Assembly (NCBI GenBank): GCA_019930625.1
Contig: CP082844.1
Location: forward strand, 6,076,001 to 6,140,000
Reading direction: 5' to 3'
Length of the DNA stretch: 64,000 bases
Origin: Nocardia asteroides
GTDB taxonomy: Bacteria > Actinomycetota > Actinomycetes > Mycobacteriales > Mycobacteriaceae
A program made the position numbers and the translations under genes. The notes under the pieces are model-generated. The model worked only from the letters and a program-made list of their open reading frames with translations. It searched no databases and was not told the DNA's origin. Of the stretch, positions 1-9,390 are shown one piece after another (position 1 is the stretch's first letter; each line of letters starts with the position of its first letter).

Positions 1-3000
1 GTCTTCGCCGGGGTGGGCTACGCCGAGTATCAGGCGTTCGTCGGCGTGCCGATCTCGGGATATTTCGCGGTGGCGAATCGGGTCTCCTACCATTTCGGTT
101 TCGACGGACCCAGTCTCGCGGTCGACACAGCGTGCTCGGCGTCGCTGACCGCGCTGCATCTGGCCTGCGCGAGCCTGCGGCGCGGCGAGTCGGCCTACGC
201 GCTGGCCGGCGGGGTGAACGTGTCGATCCACCCGGGCAAGTATCTGCTGCTCGGCTACGGCCGCTGGGCCTCCACCGACGGCCGGTGCCGGTCGTTCGGC
301 GCGGGCGGCGACGGCTACGTGCCCGGTGAGGGAGTGGTCACCCTCGTGCTCAAACCACTGCGGCACGCGCGCGCCGACGGTGACCGCGTCTACGGCGTGA
401 TCCGGGGCAGCACGATCAACCACGGCGGGCGCACCAACGGGTTCACCGTTCCCAACCCGCTCGCACAGGCCGACCTCATCGGCCGGGCGCTGACCGCGGC
501 CCGCGTCGACGCGGCCGACATCGGCTACGTGGAAGCCCACGGCACCGGCACCGCGCTGGGTGATCCCATCGAGATCGCGGCACTGACCAAGGCCTACCGC
601 AGCGCGAGGTCCGAACGCGGCTATTGCGGCATCGGCTCGGCGAAATCCAGTGTCGGGCATCTGGAAGCGGCGGCGGGCGCCGCGGGCGTGGTGAAGGCGC
701 TGCTGCAACTGCGCCACGACACCATCGCGCCGAACCTGCACAGCGACCCGCCGAACCCGGGGATCGATTTCGCGGCGACGCCGTTCCGGGTCATCGACCG
801 GCCCACGGCCTGGCCGCGTCCCGACGACGGCAAGCCCCGTATCACCGCCGTCAGCTCGTTCGGTGCGGGCGGCTCGAACGCCCACATGATCCTCACCGAC
901 GCCGAGCCCACCGTGCCGACCGCCGAAGACGGGCAACCGCGAATCGTGGTGTTGTCGGCGCGCGATGGTGACCGGCTCACGGAACTGGCCGCTCGCACAG
1001 CGGACCGGCTGCGCGAACACCCGCTGCCGCTGCCCGATGTGGCGTGGACGCTGGCCGTCGGGCGAAGCGCGTTCACACATCGCCTCGCGGTGGTGGCCAC
1101 CTCCACAGCCGAACTCGTCGACTTGCTCGACAGTGCAGCCGAGCCGAGTTCCCCGGCACCGGCCGAAGGGCTGCTCATCTTCCGTGGCGTGGCCCGCACC
1201 CACCGCGAACTCGACGAGTTGCCCGGCGAGTCGGACGCCGACCGCGCCGAAGTGCGCGCGCTGCTGCGCTCCGGGAATCTGCCACGGGTCGCCGAGCTGT
1301 GGGCCGGCGGCTGGAGCGTGGACTGGGAACAGGGCTACGACCAGCCGTTCGGCCGGACCGTGAGCCTGCCCGGCTACCCGTTCGAGCGGCGCAGGTACTG
1401 GATCGTTCCCGAGGACTACCGCAAACGCAGCCACCCGGCTCCTCAGGTGGTCGCGAAAACAGTGGTCACGCAGGAAAGCGGGCCGCCTCGGGCACAGCAG
1501 CGCAACGGCCGTTCCACGAACGGCACCGCGCACCGAACCGAACCGACGTCGACCGAACCGATCGAACCGCGCACGGACCTGCCCGCTCCGACCGGCGCCA
1601 CCGAACCGGTCACCCACGCCCCGACCGGCGGAACCGACTCAATTACCCCCGACCCAGCCGACGTCGCCGAACCGGTCACCACAGCCCCGACCGGCGACGA
1701 ATTCGACAGCGAGATGTGCGATCGGCTCGCTGAGCACATCCGCGACATCTTCGCCGATCTGACCAAGTCCGACCCGGCCGATCTCGACCTGGACGCGGAT
1801 TTCACCGACTTCGGGTTCGACTCGGTGGCCACCGTCCGGATGCTGAACCGGCTGATGAAGCACTACGACGTCAAGATCCCGGCGGAGTCGACCGAGCTGC
1901 ATCCCACCATCGCGTCGCTGTCGCACTACCTGGTGGCCGACGGCATCATCGCCGGGACGACGCGGGACGATGTCCCGCGCGCCACCGCGGTGGACCAGGC
2001 CGCGACAGTCCAGCAGGACATCCCGCCGGTGCGCATGGACGCTCCGATCGCGGTGCGGTCGGTCTTCATCACGGGCGTGACCGGCGTGCTGGGCGGCAAG
2101 CTGTTGCACGATCTGCTCACCCGCACCGACGTGCGAGTGACCTGCCTGGTGCGCGGCAAGACCGTGGCCACGGCCGAGCGCCGGGTCAAGCACTTCCTCA
2201 GCACCTACGATCCGGACGGAACGCTCGACCAGGCGTTCACCGATCGCGTGACCACGGTGCTCGGCGACGTCTCCGGCGAACGGCTCGGCCTGGACGAGAC
2301 GACCTGGCAGCGGCTCGCCGACGACGTGGACCTGACCATCCACGCCGCCGGCCGCACCACCCTGGTCACCTTCTACGACGCGCTGGCCCCGATCAACGTC
2401 GAAGGCACCCGGCGCGCGGTGGAATTCGCACTGCGCTCACGCGGCAAGTACCTGGTGTACGTGTCGAGCTTCAGCGCGCTTGGTGATCGGCTCAACTTCA
2501 ACAACCCGCCGTTCACCGAACGCGATCTGGAACTGGGCCAGGGCTACGACCATCTGCCCTACCAGCAGACGACGTACGAGTCGGAGAAGCTGATCCGGGC
2601 GGCGAGCGAACGCGGGCTGCTCTGGGACATCGTGCGCCCGGGCAACATCATGGGCGACAGCCGCACCGGCCGGTATCCGTTCTCCGAGGTCAGCGTGAAA
2701 GGCGCGTACTACGACATCCTCAAGACGATGATCGAGACCGGCGAGACGATGCTGACGCCGGTGCACTGGGACATCACCCCGGTCGACTACGTCAGCGCCG
2801 CGATCGTGCACATCGCGATGCACCGCCCCACCTACCGGGAGACCTACCACCTGACCAACCCCGACATCCGGCGCTATTACGACGTGGTGCGCTATGTCCA
2901 GCGCGCCGGGTACGACGTGACGCTGGTGCCGTTGGAGGAATTCCACCGCAGGGCCACCGACCGGCAGATCTACCGGCTGGGCACCGACGAGGTCTACGAC

Positions 3001-3228
3001 AGCCAGACCCTGGAGATGTTCAAGTACGGCATCGAACTTTTCGGCACGATCCACTACGAGGAGAGCTCCTACGCCGACTGCGCCTACACCCGGCGCGTGC
3101 TCGCCGCCGCGGGCATCGATTGCCCGCCGACCGAGGATCTGGTGCGGGTGTATCTGGCGCACTGCGCGGAGGTGGGCTACATCCCCGCGCCGCGCGCGGC
3201 CGAGCCGACCGCGGAGGCGTTGCGATGA
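1..3228 (+). CDS. Polyketide synthase, KS-ACP-thioester reductase (5' end outside window)
   Basis: The gene enters from the left edge already inside a beta-ketoacyl synthase domain. The KS triad is intact: Cys in DTACSAS (codon at 133-135), His in EAHGTGT and His in KSSVGH. After the KS comes a post-AT-type linker ending LPGYPFERRRYW, but there is no acyltransferase domain. A Pro/Thr-rich spacer with repeated PTG and TEP motifs leads to an acyl carrier protein (FGFDS, Ser is the pantetheine site, roughly residues 570-640 of the visible part). The C-terminal third (about residue 685 on) is an NAD(P)-binding thioester reductase: TGVTGVLGG, then YESEKLIR with the Tyr/Lys pair. Such domains release an ACP-bound chain as aldehyde or alcohol. 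AT activity must come from elsewhere; the next gene supplies one. The stop overlaps the next start as ATGA. Domain calls are firm; the substrate is unknown. Confidence 0.9.
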   Translation, partial: VFAGVGYAEYQAFVGVPISGYFAVANRVSYHFGFDGPSLAVDTACSASLTALHLACASLRRGESAYALAGGVNVSIHPGKYLLLGYGRWASTDGRCRSFGAGGDGYVPGEGVVTLVLKPLRHARADGDRVYGVIRGSTINHGGRTNGFTVPNPLAQADLIGRALTAARVDAADIGYVEAHGTGTALGDPIEIAALTKAYRSARSERGYCGIGSAKSSVGHLEAAAGAAGVVKALLQLRHDTIAPNLHSDPPNPGIDFAATPFRVIDRPTAWPRPDDGKPRITAVSSFGAGGSNAHMILTDAEPTVPTAEDGQPRIVVLSARDGDRLTELAARTADRLREHPLPLPDVAWTLAVGRSAFTHRLAVVATSTAELVDLLDSAAEPSSPAPAEGLLIFRGVARTHRELDELPGESDADRAEVRALLRSGNLPRVAELWAGGWSVDWEQGYDQPFGRTVSLPGYPFERRRYWIVPEDYRKRSHPAPQVVAKTVVTQESGPPRAQQRNGRSTNGTAHRTEPTSTEPIEPRTDLPAPTGATEPVTHAPTGGTDSITPDPADVAEPVTTAPTGDEFDSEMCDRLAEHIRDIFADLTKSDPADLDLDADFTDFGFDSVATVRMLNRLMKHYDVKIPAESTELHPTIASLSHYLVADGIIAGTTRDDVPRATAVDQAATVQQDIPPVRMDAPIAVRSVFITGVTGVLGGKLLHDLLTRTDVRVTCLVRGKTVATAERRVKHFLSTYDPDGTLDQAFTDRVTTVLGDVSGERLGLDETTWQRLADDVDLTIHAAGRTTLVTFYDALAPINVEGTRRAVEFALRSRGKYLVYVSSFSALGDRLNFNNPPFTERDLELGQGYDHLPYQQTTYESEKLIRAASERGLLWDIVRPGNIMGDSRTGRYPFSEVSVKGAYYDILKTMIETGETMLTPVHWDITPVDYVSAAIVHIAMHRPTYRETYHLTNPDIRRYYDVVRYVQRAGYDVTLVPLEEFHRRATDRQIYRLGTDEVYDSQTLEMFKYGIELFGTIHYEESSYADCAYTRRVLAAAGIDCPPTEDLVRVYLAHCAEVGYIPAPRAAEPTAEALR

Positions 3229-5027
3229 GCGGCGAGTGCACGATCGTCTTCCCGGGGCAGGGCGCCCAGCGCACCGGGATGGGCGCCGACTGGTGCGCCG
3301 AGTTCCCGCTCGCGCGAGAGACGTTCGCCGAGGCCGCTGCCGCGGTGGGCGAGGATCTGCTGCGGATCTGCGTCGAGCGCGATCCGCGGTTGCATCGCAC
3401 GGAGTACACCCAACCGTGCGTGCTGACCATGGAGATCGCCGCCTACCGGGTGCTGGTCACCGAATTCGGCGCCCGGCCGGTCGCTTTCGGCGGCCACAGT
3501 CTCGGCGAGTACGCCGCGCTGGTCGCCGCGGGCGTCTTCGAACTCGCCGACGGGGTTCGGCTGGTGCGCACCCGCGGTGCGCTGATGCAGCGGGCGGTGC
3601 CCGAAGGCCAGGGCGCCATGGCGGCGCTGATCCTGCCGGACATCGCCGCTTGCGGGGTGGCCGAACTGGTGGTCGAGGCGGGCGCCGAAGTGGCCAACGA
3701 CAATTCGACCGACCAGCTCGTCATCAGCGGCGACAGCGACGCGATCGCGGCCGCGCGCGCCGTCTTGGCCGACCGCCATCCGGACCTGCGGTTCGTCCCG
3801 CTGCGGGTGAGCGCGCCGTTCCACTCGCGGTGGATGCGCGGGATCGAGGCCGACTTCGCCGGACATCTGGCCGACTGCGCGCCCCGCATGCGCGCCGCAC
3901 GCGCGGTCGCGGTGACTTCGAACTACACCGGTGAGTTCCACCGGCCCGAAACCCTCGCCGAGCATCTGGTCCGCCAGATCTCCGCTCCGGTCCGTTGGAC
4001 CGCGAACATGCGCGCGTTGCTGCGCTCCGGCACACCCCGGTACGAGGTCGGTCCGTCTGCTCCGCTGTCGAAGTTCTTCGCGACGCTCGGTGCGCCGGTG
4101 ATCCGGATCGCGACGGTGGGTGATCTGCGTGCCCTGTCTGACGAAGCCGGATCGAAAAGTCCCATGGGTGAAACCCTTTCGGCTTCTGCGACCCTCGAAC
4201 CGCAGATCCCTGCGGCGGATCCTGTTCCGGCTTCTGCGACCGTTTCGGTTACCCCCGAACCGGCACGACGCCCGGAGACGGGCAGGCTGACCATCCACCG
4301 CAAAACCGCGGGCACGCCGCGCCTGCGATTGTTCTGCTGGCCGTTCGCCGGAGGCAAAGCGGCGGCCTACACCCCGTGGCGGCAACAACTGCCCGACTGG
4401 GTCGAGCTGTGCGCGATCGAACTGCCCGCCCGGCAGCGGCATCTGGCGCAGACGCCCATCCGCCGCTTCACCGACCTGGTCGACGCCGCACTGCCGCTGA
4501 TCCTGCCGCTGACCGATCTTCCGTTCGCCTTCTTCGGCCACAGTCTCGGCGCGCTAACCGCCTACGAGGTCGCGCGCCGCCTGCCCGCGGGAGTCACGCC
4601 GCGGGCGCTGTTCCTCGGCGGAGCGGTCGCCCCGCACCTGCCCAGGCCGGGGCGCTTGTCGGACCTGCCGGATCACGAATTCACCGCCGCGGTCGGCCAC
4701 TACGGCGGAATCCCGCCGGAAGTGCGCGAGACCCCTGAAGTGATGGCGCTGTTCCTGCCCGCTTTACGCAGCGACTTCGAGATTTTCGACGACTACCGGT
4801 TCACACCCGCCGACGCGCCGTCGTGCCCGGCTCATTTGTTCGGCGGTCGTGACGACCGTCAGGTGGCTGTCTCGCAGTTGGAGGCCTGGCGCGATGTCCT
4901 GCCGGGGCTGCGCTCCACCGAGCTGCTGCCCGGCGGTCACTTCTTCCTCGTCGAGCAGCGGGCAGCGCTGCTCGGCTCACTCGCGGACAAGCTCGACGCT
5001 GTCCGCCCCGACGCGGTACCCGCCTGA
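3225..5027 (+). CDS. Discrete malonyl-type acyltransferase fused to type II thioesterase
   Basis: The predicted 600-aa protein begins MSGECTIVFPGQGAQ, with its ATG overlapping the previous stop (ATGA), so translation is probably coupled. Residues about 5-290 are a FabD-like acyltransferase with nucleophile Ser92 in GHSLGEYAAL and the usual His in SAPFHSRW. An Ala/Pro-rich linker (about 310-345) leads to an alpha/beta-hydrolase thioesterase of the GrsT type, with Ser440 in GHSLGALTAYE and a late GGHFF His motif. Type II thioesterases clear mis-primed chains from carrier proteins. The AT most simply loads malonyl units in trans onto the AT-less KS-ACP proteins encoded at both ends of the cluster; this is inference. 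A stand-alone AT fused to an editing thioesterase is unusual outside trans-AT systems. Confidence 0.9.
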   Translation: MSGECTIVFPGQGAQRTGMGADWCAEFPLARETFAEAAAAVGEDLLRICVERDPRLHRTEYTQPCVLTMEIAAYRVLVTEFGARPVAFGGHSLGEYAALVAAGVFELADGVRLVRTRGALMQRAVPEGQGAMAALILPDIAACGVAELVVEAGAEVANDNSTDQLVISGDSDAIAAARAVLADRHPDLRFVPLRVSAPFHSRWMRGIEADFAGHLADCAPRMRAARAVAVTSNYTGEFHRPETLAEHLVRQISAPVRWTANMRALLRSGTPRYEVGPSAPLSKFFATLGAPVIRIATVGDLRALSDEAGSKSPMGETLSASATLEPQIPAADPVPASATVSVTPEPARRPETGRLTIHRKTAGTPRLRLFCWPFAGGKAAAYTPWRQQLPDWVELCAIELPARQRHLAQTPIRRFTDLVDAALPLILPLTDLPFAFFGHSLGALTAYEVARRLPAGVTPRALFLGGAVAPHLPRPGRLSDLPDHEFTAAVGHYGGIPPEVRETPEVMALFLPALRSDFEIFDDYRFTPADAPSCPAHLFGGRDDRQVAVSQLEAWRDVLPGLRSTELLPGGHFFLVEQRAALLGSLADKLDAVRPDAVPA

Positions 5028-5042
5028 TGAAGGGATGCAGTA

Positions 5043-5456
5043 ATGAAGGTCGAAGTCCTCACCCCGTCGTGCAACCTCGACACCGTCCGTGACGGGCGCG
5101 GCGGCATTTTCACCTGGGTCCCGCCCGAACCCCTGCTGGAGTTCAACCTCATCTACATGCACCCCGGCAAGGTGCGCGGGCTGCACTACCACCCCCACTT
5201 CGTCGAGTATCTGCTGTTCGTCGAGGGCAACGGCGTGCTGGTGACCAAGGACGACCACGAGGATCCGGACTGCCCGGAGGAGTTCATCCACGTCTCCAAA
5301 GGCATCTGCACCCGAACCCCGATCGGGGTGATGCACACGGTGTACTCGATCACGCCGCTGACGTTCGTCGCGATGCTGACCAAGCCGTGGGACGAGTGCG
5401 ATCCGCCGATCGTGCAGGTGGCGCCGCTGCCACACACGTTGGAAGGCAAGTCGTGA
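5043..5456 (+). CDS. Cupin-fold protein, sugar epimerase-like
   Basis: A 137-aa single-domain protein preceded by an AAGGGA ribosome site. It has the cupin core GLHYHPHFVEYLLFVEGNG and a later MHTVYS segment, so two beta-barrel metal/ligand motifs are visible. The lead-in (PGKVRGLHYH) resembles dTDP-4-keto-sugar 3,5-epimerase and WxcM/FdtA-type sugar isomerases. It sits between the PKS genes and sugar genes, so an epimerase or isomerase acting on a nucleotide keto-sugar is plausible but not shown. The stop overlaps a GTG that opens a small relay ORF. Confidence 0.7.
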   Translation: MKVEVLTPSCNLDTVRDGRGGIFTWVPPEPLLEFNLIYMHPGKVRGLHYHPHFVEYLLFVEGNGVLVTKDDHEDPDCPEEFIHVSKGICTRTPIGVMHTVYSITPLTFVAMLTKPWDECDPPIVQVAPLPHTLEGKS

Positions 5457-5572
5457 GCCGGCGGACCGAGAGGCGGGCAAACAGGCGCATTCGGATGCGC
5501 TCGCCGCGAGGTGCGGCGATTGCGGGGCGGCCACGAAGCGTGACCGCTCACGCCGGACGGGACACCGCATGA
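5453..5572 (+). CDS. Small Arg-rich relay ORF (39 aa)
   Basis: A GTG overlaps the stop of the cupin gene (GTGA) and the ORF ends in a TGA that overlaps the ATG of the next gene (ATGA). It would encode an Arg-rich 39-aa peptide ending RSVTAHAGRDTA. The end is recognisably related to the RSVTPQGPAHADRRHS peptide of the 75-bp repeats further down the cluster. The exact overlaps at both ends suggest that it passes ribosomes from one gene to the next. It may instead be a by-product of a repeat element at the gene joint. No homologous protein family is recognised. Confidence 0.45.
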   Translation: MSRRTERRANRRIRMRSPRGAAIAGRPRSVTAHAGRDTA

Positions 5573-5575
5573 GCG
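5503..5575 (+). repeat. Diverged single copy of the gene-joint repeat
   Basis: This stretch shares ordered blocks with the 75-bp tandem repeat upstream of the monooxygenase gene: GAGGTG, AGCGTGACC, CGCTCAYGCCG, GACACxGCATGAGCGG. As in the tandem array, the unit ends at a GCATGAGC that supplies the start codon of the following gene. CCGCTCACGC and the following GCATGAGCGG can also pair as an inverted repeat, with one G-U. Confidence 0.5.
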
Positions 5576-6294
5576 GGGTGCGGGTGGCGGTGGTCGGGGC
5601 AGCCGGATACGTGGGTGCCGCGCTGGTCGAAGCGCTCGGCAGGCGCGGAGGTTTCGAGGTCGTGCCCGTGGTCCGCGCCGATCACGAGTCCCACCGCACG
5701 GCGGGTCGCTACGACGTGCTGATCAATGCCGCCTGCCCCTCGAAGAGGTTCTGGGCCGAGCACAATCCCGAAGCCGATCGTGCCGAGACGGTGGACAAGA
5801 CGCGGCTACTGCGCCAGCGGTGGCGCTGGGACCGGTTCGTGCAGATCAGCAGCATTTCCGCGCGCACCCAGCTGGATACGGTGTACGGCCGTCATCGGGC
5901 CGAAGCCGAGCAACTGTGTTCGGGTGCGGACACTTTCGTCGTCCGCCTCGGTCCGATGTACGGCGGGGACTACCGCAAGGGCGTGCTGGCCGACATGGCC
6001 GCCGACCGTCCGGTGTTCGCCAGCGGCCGCTCGCGCCAGAGCTTCGCCCCCGTGGACTGGTGCGCCGACTGGATCGCCGGCCACCTCGAGGACACCGGGC
6101 TGCGGGAGGTCGGCGCGCGCACCACCGTGACGCTCGCCGAGGTGCGGGACGCGGTGGGCTCACGGTCGGAGTTCGCCAAAGATCATGTCGACGACCAGTT
6201 CCCGATCACCGCCCCCGCTGCCGACTGGCCGGAGGCGGCGGCGGTGATCGACTGGCTGGCCGGGCGGAGGGTCAGCGGTGCGCGGGCGAACTGA
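5569..6294 (+). CDS. NAD(P)-dependent sugar epimerase/reductase (SDR)
   Basis: The 241-aa protein has the N-terminal Rossmann signature VVGAAGYVGAAL and an extended-SDR layout (ISSISARTQLDTVYGRHRAEAE, with Tyr and downstream residues in the usual order, though Lys of YxxxK is replaced in YGRHR). It is shorter than typical 300-aa nucleotide-sugar epimerases. The likely role is a 4-ketoreductase or epimerase in the deoxysugar pathway; the altered YxxxK makes the exact chemistry uncertain. The ATG overlaps the stop of the small relay ORF. Its 3' end overlaps the convergent GT2 gene by 23 bp. Confidence 0.7.
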   Translation: MSGVRVAVVGAAGYVGAALVEALGRRGGFEVVPVVRADHESHRTAGRYDVLINAACPSKRFWAEHNPEADRAETVDKTRLLRQRWRWDRFVQISSISARTQLDTVYGRHRAEAEQLCSGADTFVVRLGPMYGGDYRKGVLADMAADRPVFASGRSRQSFAPVDWCADWIAGHLEDTGLREVGARTTVTLAEVRDAVGSRSEFAKDHVDDQFPITAPAADWPEAAAVIDWLAGRRVSGARAN

Positions 6295-7030
6295 TGCGAT
6301 GCCTGCTGGGGCGCAGATACTTCTCCGCGCACAGCACCAGCAGGAAACGCACGCTGGTCGCGACGTCGCGGGTGCGCATCTTGGACGCGCCTGCCGTGCG
6401 GTTGAGAACGTGGATCGGTACCTGCTCGATCCGGTAGCCATTGGCGGCGAGAATGTAGAGACTTTCGAAGAAGAAGGAGTAACCGGTCGAACGAACCCGA
6501 TCGAAAGCGGCAACCGGAACGGAGTCCAACCGGTAGTATCGGAACGCGCCGGTGGCATCGTATGGCATGCGCAGCAATGTCACGGTGAGGAAATGCCCGA
6601 CCCGGGTGAGGACCTTGCGGAAGGGAGTCCAGTCGGCGAGGCTGTCCTCTTTCAGATAACGCGACCCGACCACGATGTCGAAACCGTCCGCTGCGGCGCG
6701 CAATGCCGGAAGATACGACGGCGGGTGCGCGAAATCGGAATCCATCGTGACGATGTGCCGATACCCCTGAGCGTAGGCCCAGCGGATACCGGCCTGGTGC
6801 GCGGAGCCGACGCCTTGGCGGCCGGCCCTGTGCAGCACATGGATTCGGGGCGAATGCTGTCGGGCCAGCTCATCGAGCAGGTCACCGGTGCCGTCGGGGG
6901 AGTTGTCGTCGACGAACAGGACATCGAAATCGGTGCCCTGTTCCAGGATCTGAGCCAGCAACGGGCCCACGTTGCGACGCTCGTTGTATGTCGGAATCAT
7001 CACCAGAGTTTTTTCGGAGGCCGCGCTCAT
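6272..7030 (-). CDS. Family 2 glycosyltransferase, polyprenyl-phosphate hexose synthase type
   Basis: The 252-aa protein matches the dolichol-phosphate mannosyltransferase pattern: MIPTYNERRNVGPLL at the N terminus, VDDNSPDGTGD, TMDSDFAHPP with the DxD-like metal site, and VGSRY. There is no C-terminal membrane domain, so it resembles the soluble DPM1/Ppm1 catalytic form. Members transfer a sugar from GDP- or UDP-donor to polyprenyl phosphate at the cytoplasmic membrane face. With the GT87 and GtrA genes of the same cluster it could build a lipid-linked donor for glycosylation outside the membrane. It is read against its neighbours and diverges from the gmd-like gene. Confidence 0.85.
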   Translation of the reverse strand: MSAASEKTLVMIPTYNERRNVGPLLAQILEQGTDFDVLFVDDNSPDGTGDLLDELARQHSPRIHVLHRAGRQGVGSAHQAGIRWAYAQGYRHIVTMDSDFAHPPSYLPALRAAADGFDIVVGSRYLKEDSLADWTPFRKVLTRVGHFLTVTLLRMPYDATGAFRYYRLDSVPVAAFDRVRSTGYSFFFESLYILAANGYRIEQVPIHVLNRTAGASKMRTRDVATSVRFLLVLCAEKYLRPSRHRISSPAHR

Positions 7031-7116
7031 GCAATCGAATTCTAATACCGGCGGCGACCGAAAGATAGGTATTGCCCGCTGTTCGACGTCCCGTTAGTCT
7101 CGGGGTTGGAGGTTTG
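7031..7116. promoter_or_regulatory. Divergent promoter region between GT2 gene and sugar operon
   Basis: The 86-bp spacer between two divergent starts is clearly more AT-rich than the cluster around it (ATTCTAATACC, AAAGATAGGTATT). A strong GGAGG ribosome site at 7108-7112 precedes the gmd start by four bases. No single -35/-10 pair is convincing, so this is placed by context. Confidence 0.4.
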
Positions 7117-8139
7117 ATGAGAAAGGCGCTGATAACCGGCATCACCGGCCAGGACGGGTCTTATCTGACAGAATTCCTGTTGCAGCAAGGATATGAGGTG
7201 CACGGGATTATCAGGCGTGCGTCGAATTTCAATACCGACCGCATAGACCACCTGTATTCCGATTCACATAGTCAACGCCGGTTGTTTCTGCACTACGGGG
7301 ATCTGATGGACTCCAGCAGTCTCAACCGGATTCTGGAGGACGTGCGCCCGTCGGAGATCTACAACCTGGGCGCGCAATCGCACGTGCACATCTCGTTCCA
7401 GATCCCGGAGTTCACCGCCGAGACCAACGCGATCGGCACGCTGCGCATCCTGGACGCCATCCGCAAGACCGGCATAGCGACCCGGTTCTACCAGGCATCC
7501 TCCTCGGAACTCTACGGCGGCCTGCACGACGTGGCGCTCAGCGAGGAGACACCGTTCCATCCACGTTCGCCGTATGCCGTGGCGAAGCTGTACGCGTACT
7601 GGATCACGGTCAACCACCGCGAGGCCTATGGGATGTACACGGTCAACGGCACCTTGTTCAATCACGAATCACCGCGGCGCGGGGAGGTTTTCGTCACCCG
7701 GAAGGTGACACGGGGCGCGGTGCGCATCGCGCAGGGCAAGCAGGAGAAGCTCTTCATCGGCAATCTGGACGCCCGCCGGGACTGGGGCTACGCCAAGGAG
7801 TACGTCGAGGCGATGTGGCTGATGCTGCAACAGCCCGAACCCGACGATTACGTGATCGCGACCGGTGAGACGCACAGCGTGCGCGAGCTGTGCGAGACCG
7901 CGTTCTCCGCTACGGGCGTCGAGTTGATCTGGGAGGGAACGGGTTTGGAGGAAAGGGGCATCGATCGGCGCACCTCGCGGGTACTGGTGGAGGTCGATCC
8001 GACCTATTTCCGGCCCGCCGAGGTGCATTATCTCACCGGTGATCCGACCAAGGCGCGCCAGAAACTGGGCTGGCAACCGCGTACGAGTTTCACCGAACTG
8101 GTCGAGCTGATGGTCGCCCACGATATGGAGAACGCGTGA
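7117..8139 (+). CDS. gmd: GDP-mannose 4,6-dehydratase
   Basis: The 340-aa protein has the family signatures in order: [13 protein letters not shown]ossmann loop, [22 protein letters not shown] with the catalytic Ser and Glu, [12 protein letters not shown] (YxxxK), and [17 protein letters not shown]. Length fits the family (about 340-370). It converts GDP-mannose to GDP-4-keto-6-deoxymannose, the branch point to GDP-linked deoxyhexoses such as rhamnose, fucose and perosamine. The ATG at 7117 is chosen for its GGAGG site over an upstream in-frame start. It opens an operon of tightly packed sugar-tailoring genes; the next gene starts at an overlapping GTGA. Confidence 0.92.
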   Translation: MRKALITGITGQDGSYLTEFLLQQGYEVHGIIRRASNFNTDRIDHLYSDSHSQRRLFLHYGDLMDSSSLNRILEDVRPSEIYNLGAQSHVHISFQIPEFTAETNAIGTLRILDAIRKTGIATRFYQASSSELYGGLHDVALSEETPFHPRSPYAVAKLYAYWITVNHREAYGMYTVNGTLFNHESPRRGEVFVTRKVTRGAVRIAQGKQEKLFIGNLDARRDWGYAKEYVEAMWLMLQQPEPDDYVIATGETHSVRELCETAFSATGVELIWEGTGLEERGIDRRTSRVLVEVDPTYFRPAEVHYLTGDPTKARQKLGWQPRTSFTELVELMVAHDMENA

Positions 8140-9389
8140 CGCAAGCAGTGGCGGTGGAGTGCTGCCGGGTGTGCGGCAACACCCGGCTCGAAACGGTCGT
8201 CGACCTCGGCACCATGGCGTTGACCGGGGTGTTCCCGGCCACCGACCCGACCGGGGTGCCGCGCTACCCCTTGGAACTGGTGCGCTGCGTGCCCGCCGGC
8301 CCCGAGGAGTGCGGGTTGGTGCAGTTGCGCCACACGGCCGATTTCGACGAGATGTATTCCCCCGGTTACGGATACCGCTCCGGCCTGAACAAGTCCATGA
8401 TCGATCACCTGGCCCACCGGGTGGCCAGGATCCGGCAGCGGGTGACGTTGTCGCCGCAGGACGTGGTGATCGACATCGGCAGCAACGACGCGACACTGCT
8501 GCGCGCCTACCCCGAAGGGTCGGCGACGATTCTGGGCATCGACCCGCTGGGAGAGAAGTTCCGCCGGTTCTATCCGCCGCACGTGCGGTTGGTGACCGGC
8601 TACTTCACCCCCGAGCTGGTCGCATCGGTGCTGGCGGAGCGACGGGCCAAGGTGATCACCTCGATCGCCATGTTCTACGACGTCCCCGACCCGTTGCGGT
8701 TCATGGGCGCGGTGTACGACAGCCTCACCGACGACGGCATCTGGGTGCTGGAACAGAGCTATCTGCCCGCGATGCTGGCCACCACCTCCTACGACACGAT
8801 CTGCCACGAGCACCTGGAGTACTACACCCTCGACCAGATCGAATGGATGGCGCGGCGGTGCGGATTCGTGGTGCTCGAGGTGGAACGCAATACCGTCAAC
8901 GGCGGCAGCTTCGCGCTGACGCTGGGTAAGCAGGGCGTGCCGTCGCCTGCCGACGCCGCCGCGCTGGAGCGGATGCGTCAGGAGGAGTCCGCGCTCGGCC
9001 TGCATACCGCGCAGCCGTACGCGGATTTCGCCGAGCGGGTCGACCAGCATCGCGAACAGGTCCGCGATTTCTTCGACCGCTCCCGCAAGGCCGGTCTGCG
9101 CACGCTCGGCTACGGCGCCTCCACCAAAGGCAACGTGGTGTTGCAGCATTGCGGGATCGGGCCGGAGGACATGGCGTGCATCGCGGAGGTCAACGACGAC
9201 AAGTTCGGCAAATTCACCCCGGGTAGCGCGATTCCGATCGTGTCGGAAGCGCGGGCGCGTGAGCTGGCGCCCGACCAGTTCTTCGTGCTGCCCTGGCATT
9301 TCCGCGCCATGATGCTGGAGCGGGAGAGCGCTTTCCGCGCGGCGGGCGGACGGCTGGTGTTCCCGCTGCCGGAACTGGACGTGGTCTGA
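8136..9389 (+). CDS. Sugar C-methyltransferase (SAM-dependent, TylCIII/TcaB9 type)
   Basis: The 417-aa three-part layout is typical of NDP-hexose 3-C-methyltransferases. An N-terminal putative zinc-binding segment begins CCRVCGN, a central SAM-binding Rossmann domain has [13 protein letters not shown] and LGIDPLGEK, and a C-terminal domain contains [23 protein letters not shown] and the following segment contribute the catalytic Tyr/His region in the family. It would add a branching methyl to a keto-deoxysugar nucleotide, most simply the GDP-4-keto-6-deoxymannose made by the preceding gene. The start is a GTG overlapping the upstream stop. Confidence 0.88.
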   Translation: MTQAVAVECCRVCGNTRLETVVDLGTMALTGVFPATDPTGVPRYPLELVRCVPAGPEECGLVQLRHTADFDEMYSPGYGYRSGLNKSMIDHLAHRVARIRQRVTLSPQDVVIDIGSNDATLLRAYPEGSATILGIDPLGEKFRRFYPPHVRLVTGYFTPELVASVLAERRAKVITSIAMFYDVPDPLRFMGAVYDSLTDDGIWVLEQSYLPAMLATTSYDTICHEHLEYYTLDQIEWMARRCGFVVLEVERNTVNGGSFALTLGKQGVPSPADAAALERMRQEESALGLHTAQPYADFAERVDQHREQVRDFFDRSRKAGLRTLGYGASTKGNVVLQHCGIGPEDMACIAEVNDDKFGKFTPGSAIPIVSEARARELAPDQFFVLPWHFRAMMLERESAFRAAGGRLVFPLPELDVV

Positions 9390-9390
9390 G

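Noticed and set aside
3120..3224. N-terminal extension of the AT-thioesterase protein
   Set aside because: It is inside the reductase gene; the ATGA overlap and the FPGQGAQ start at 3225 fit better.
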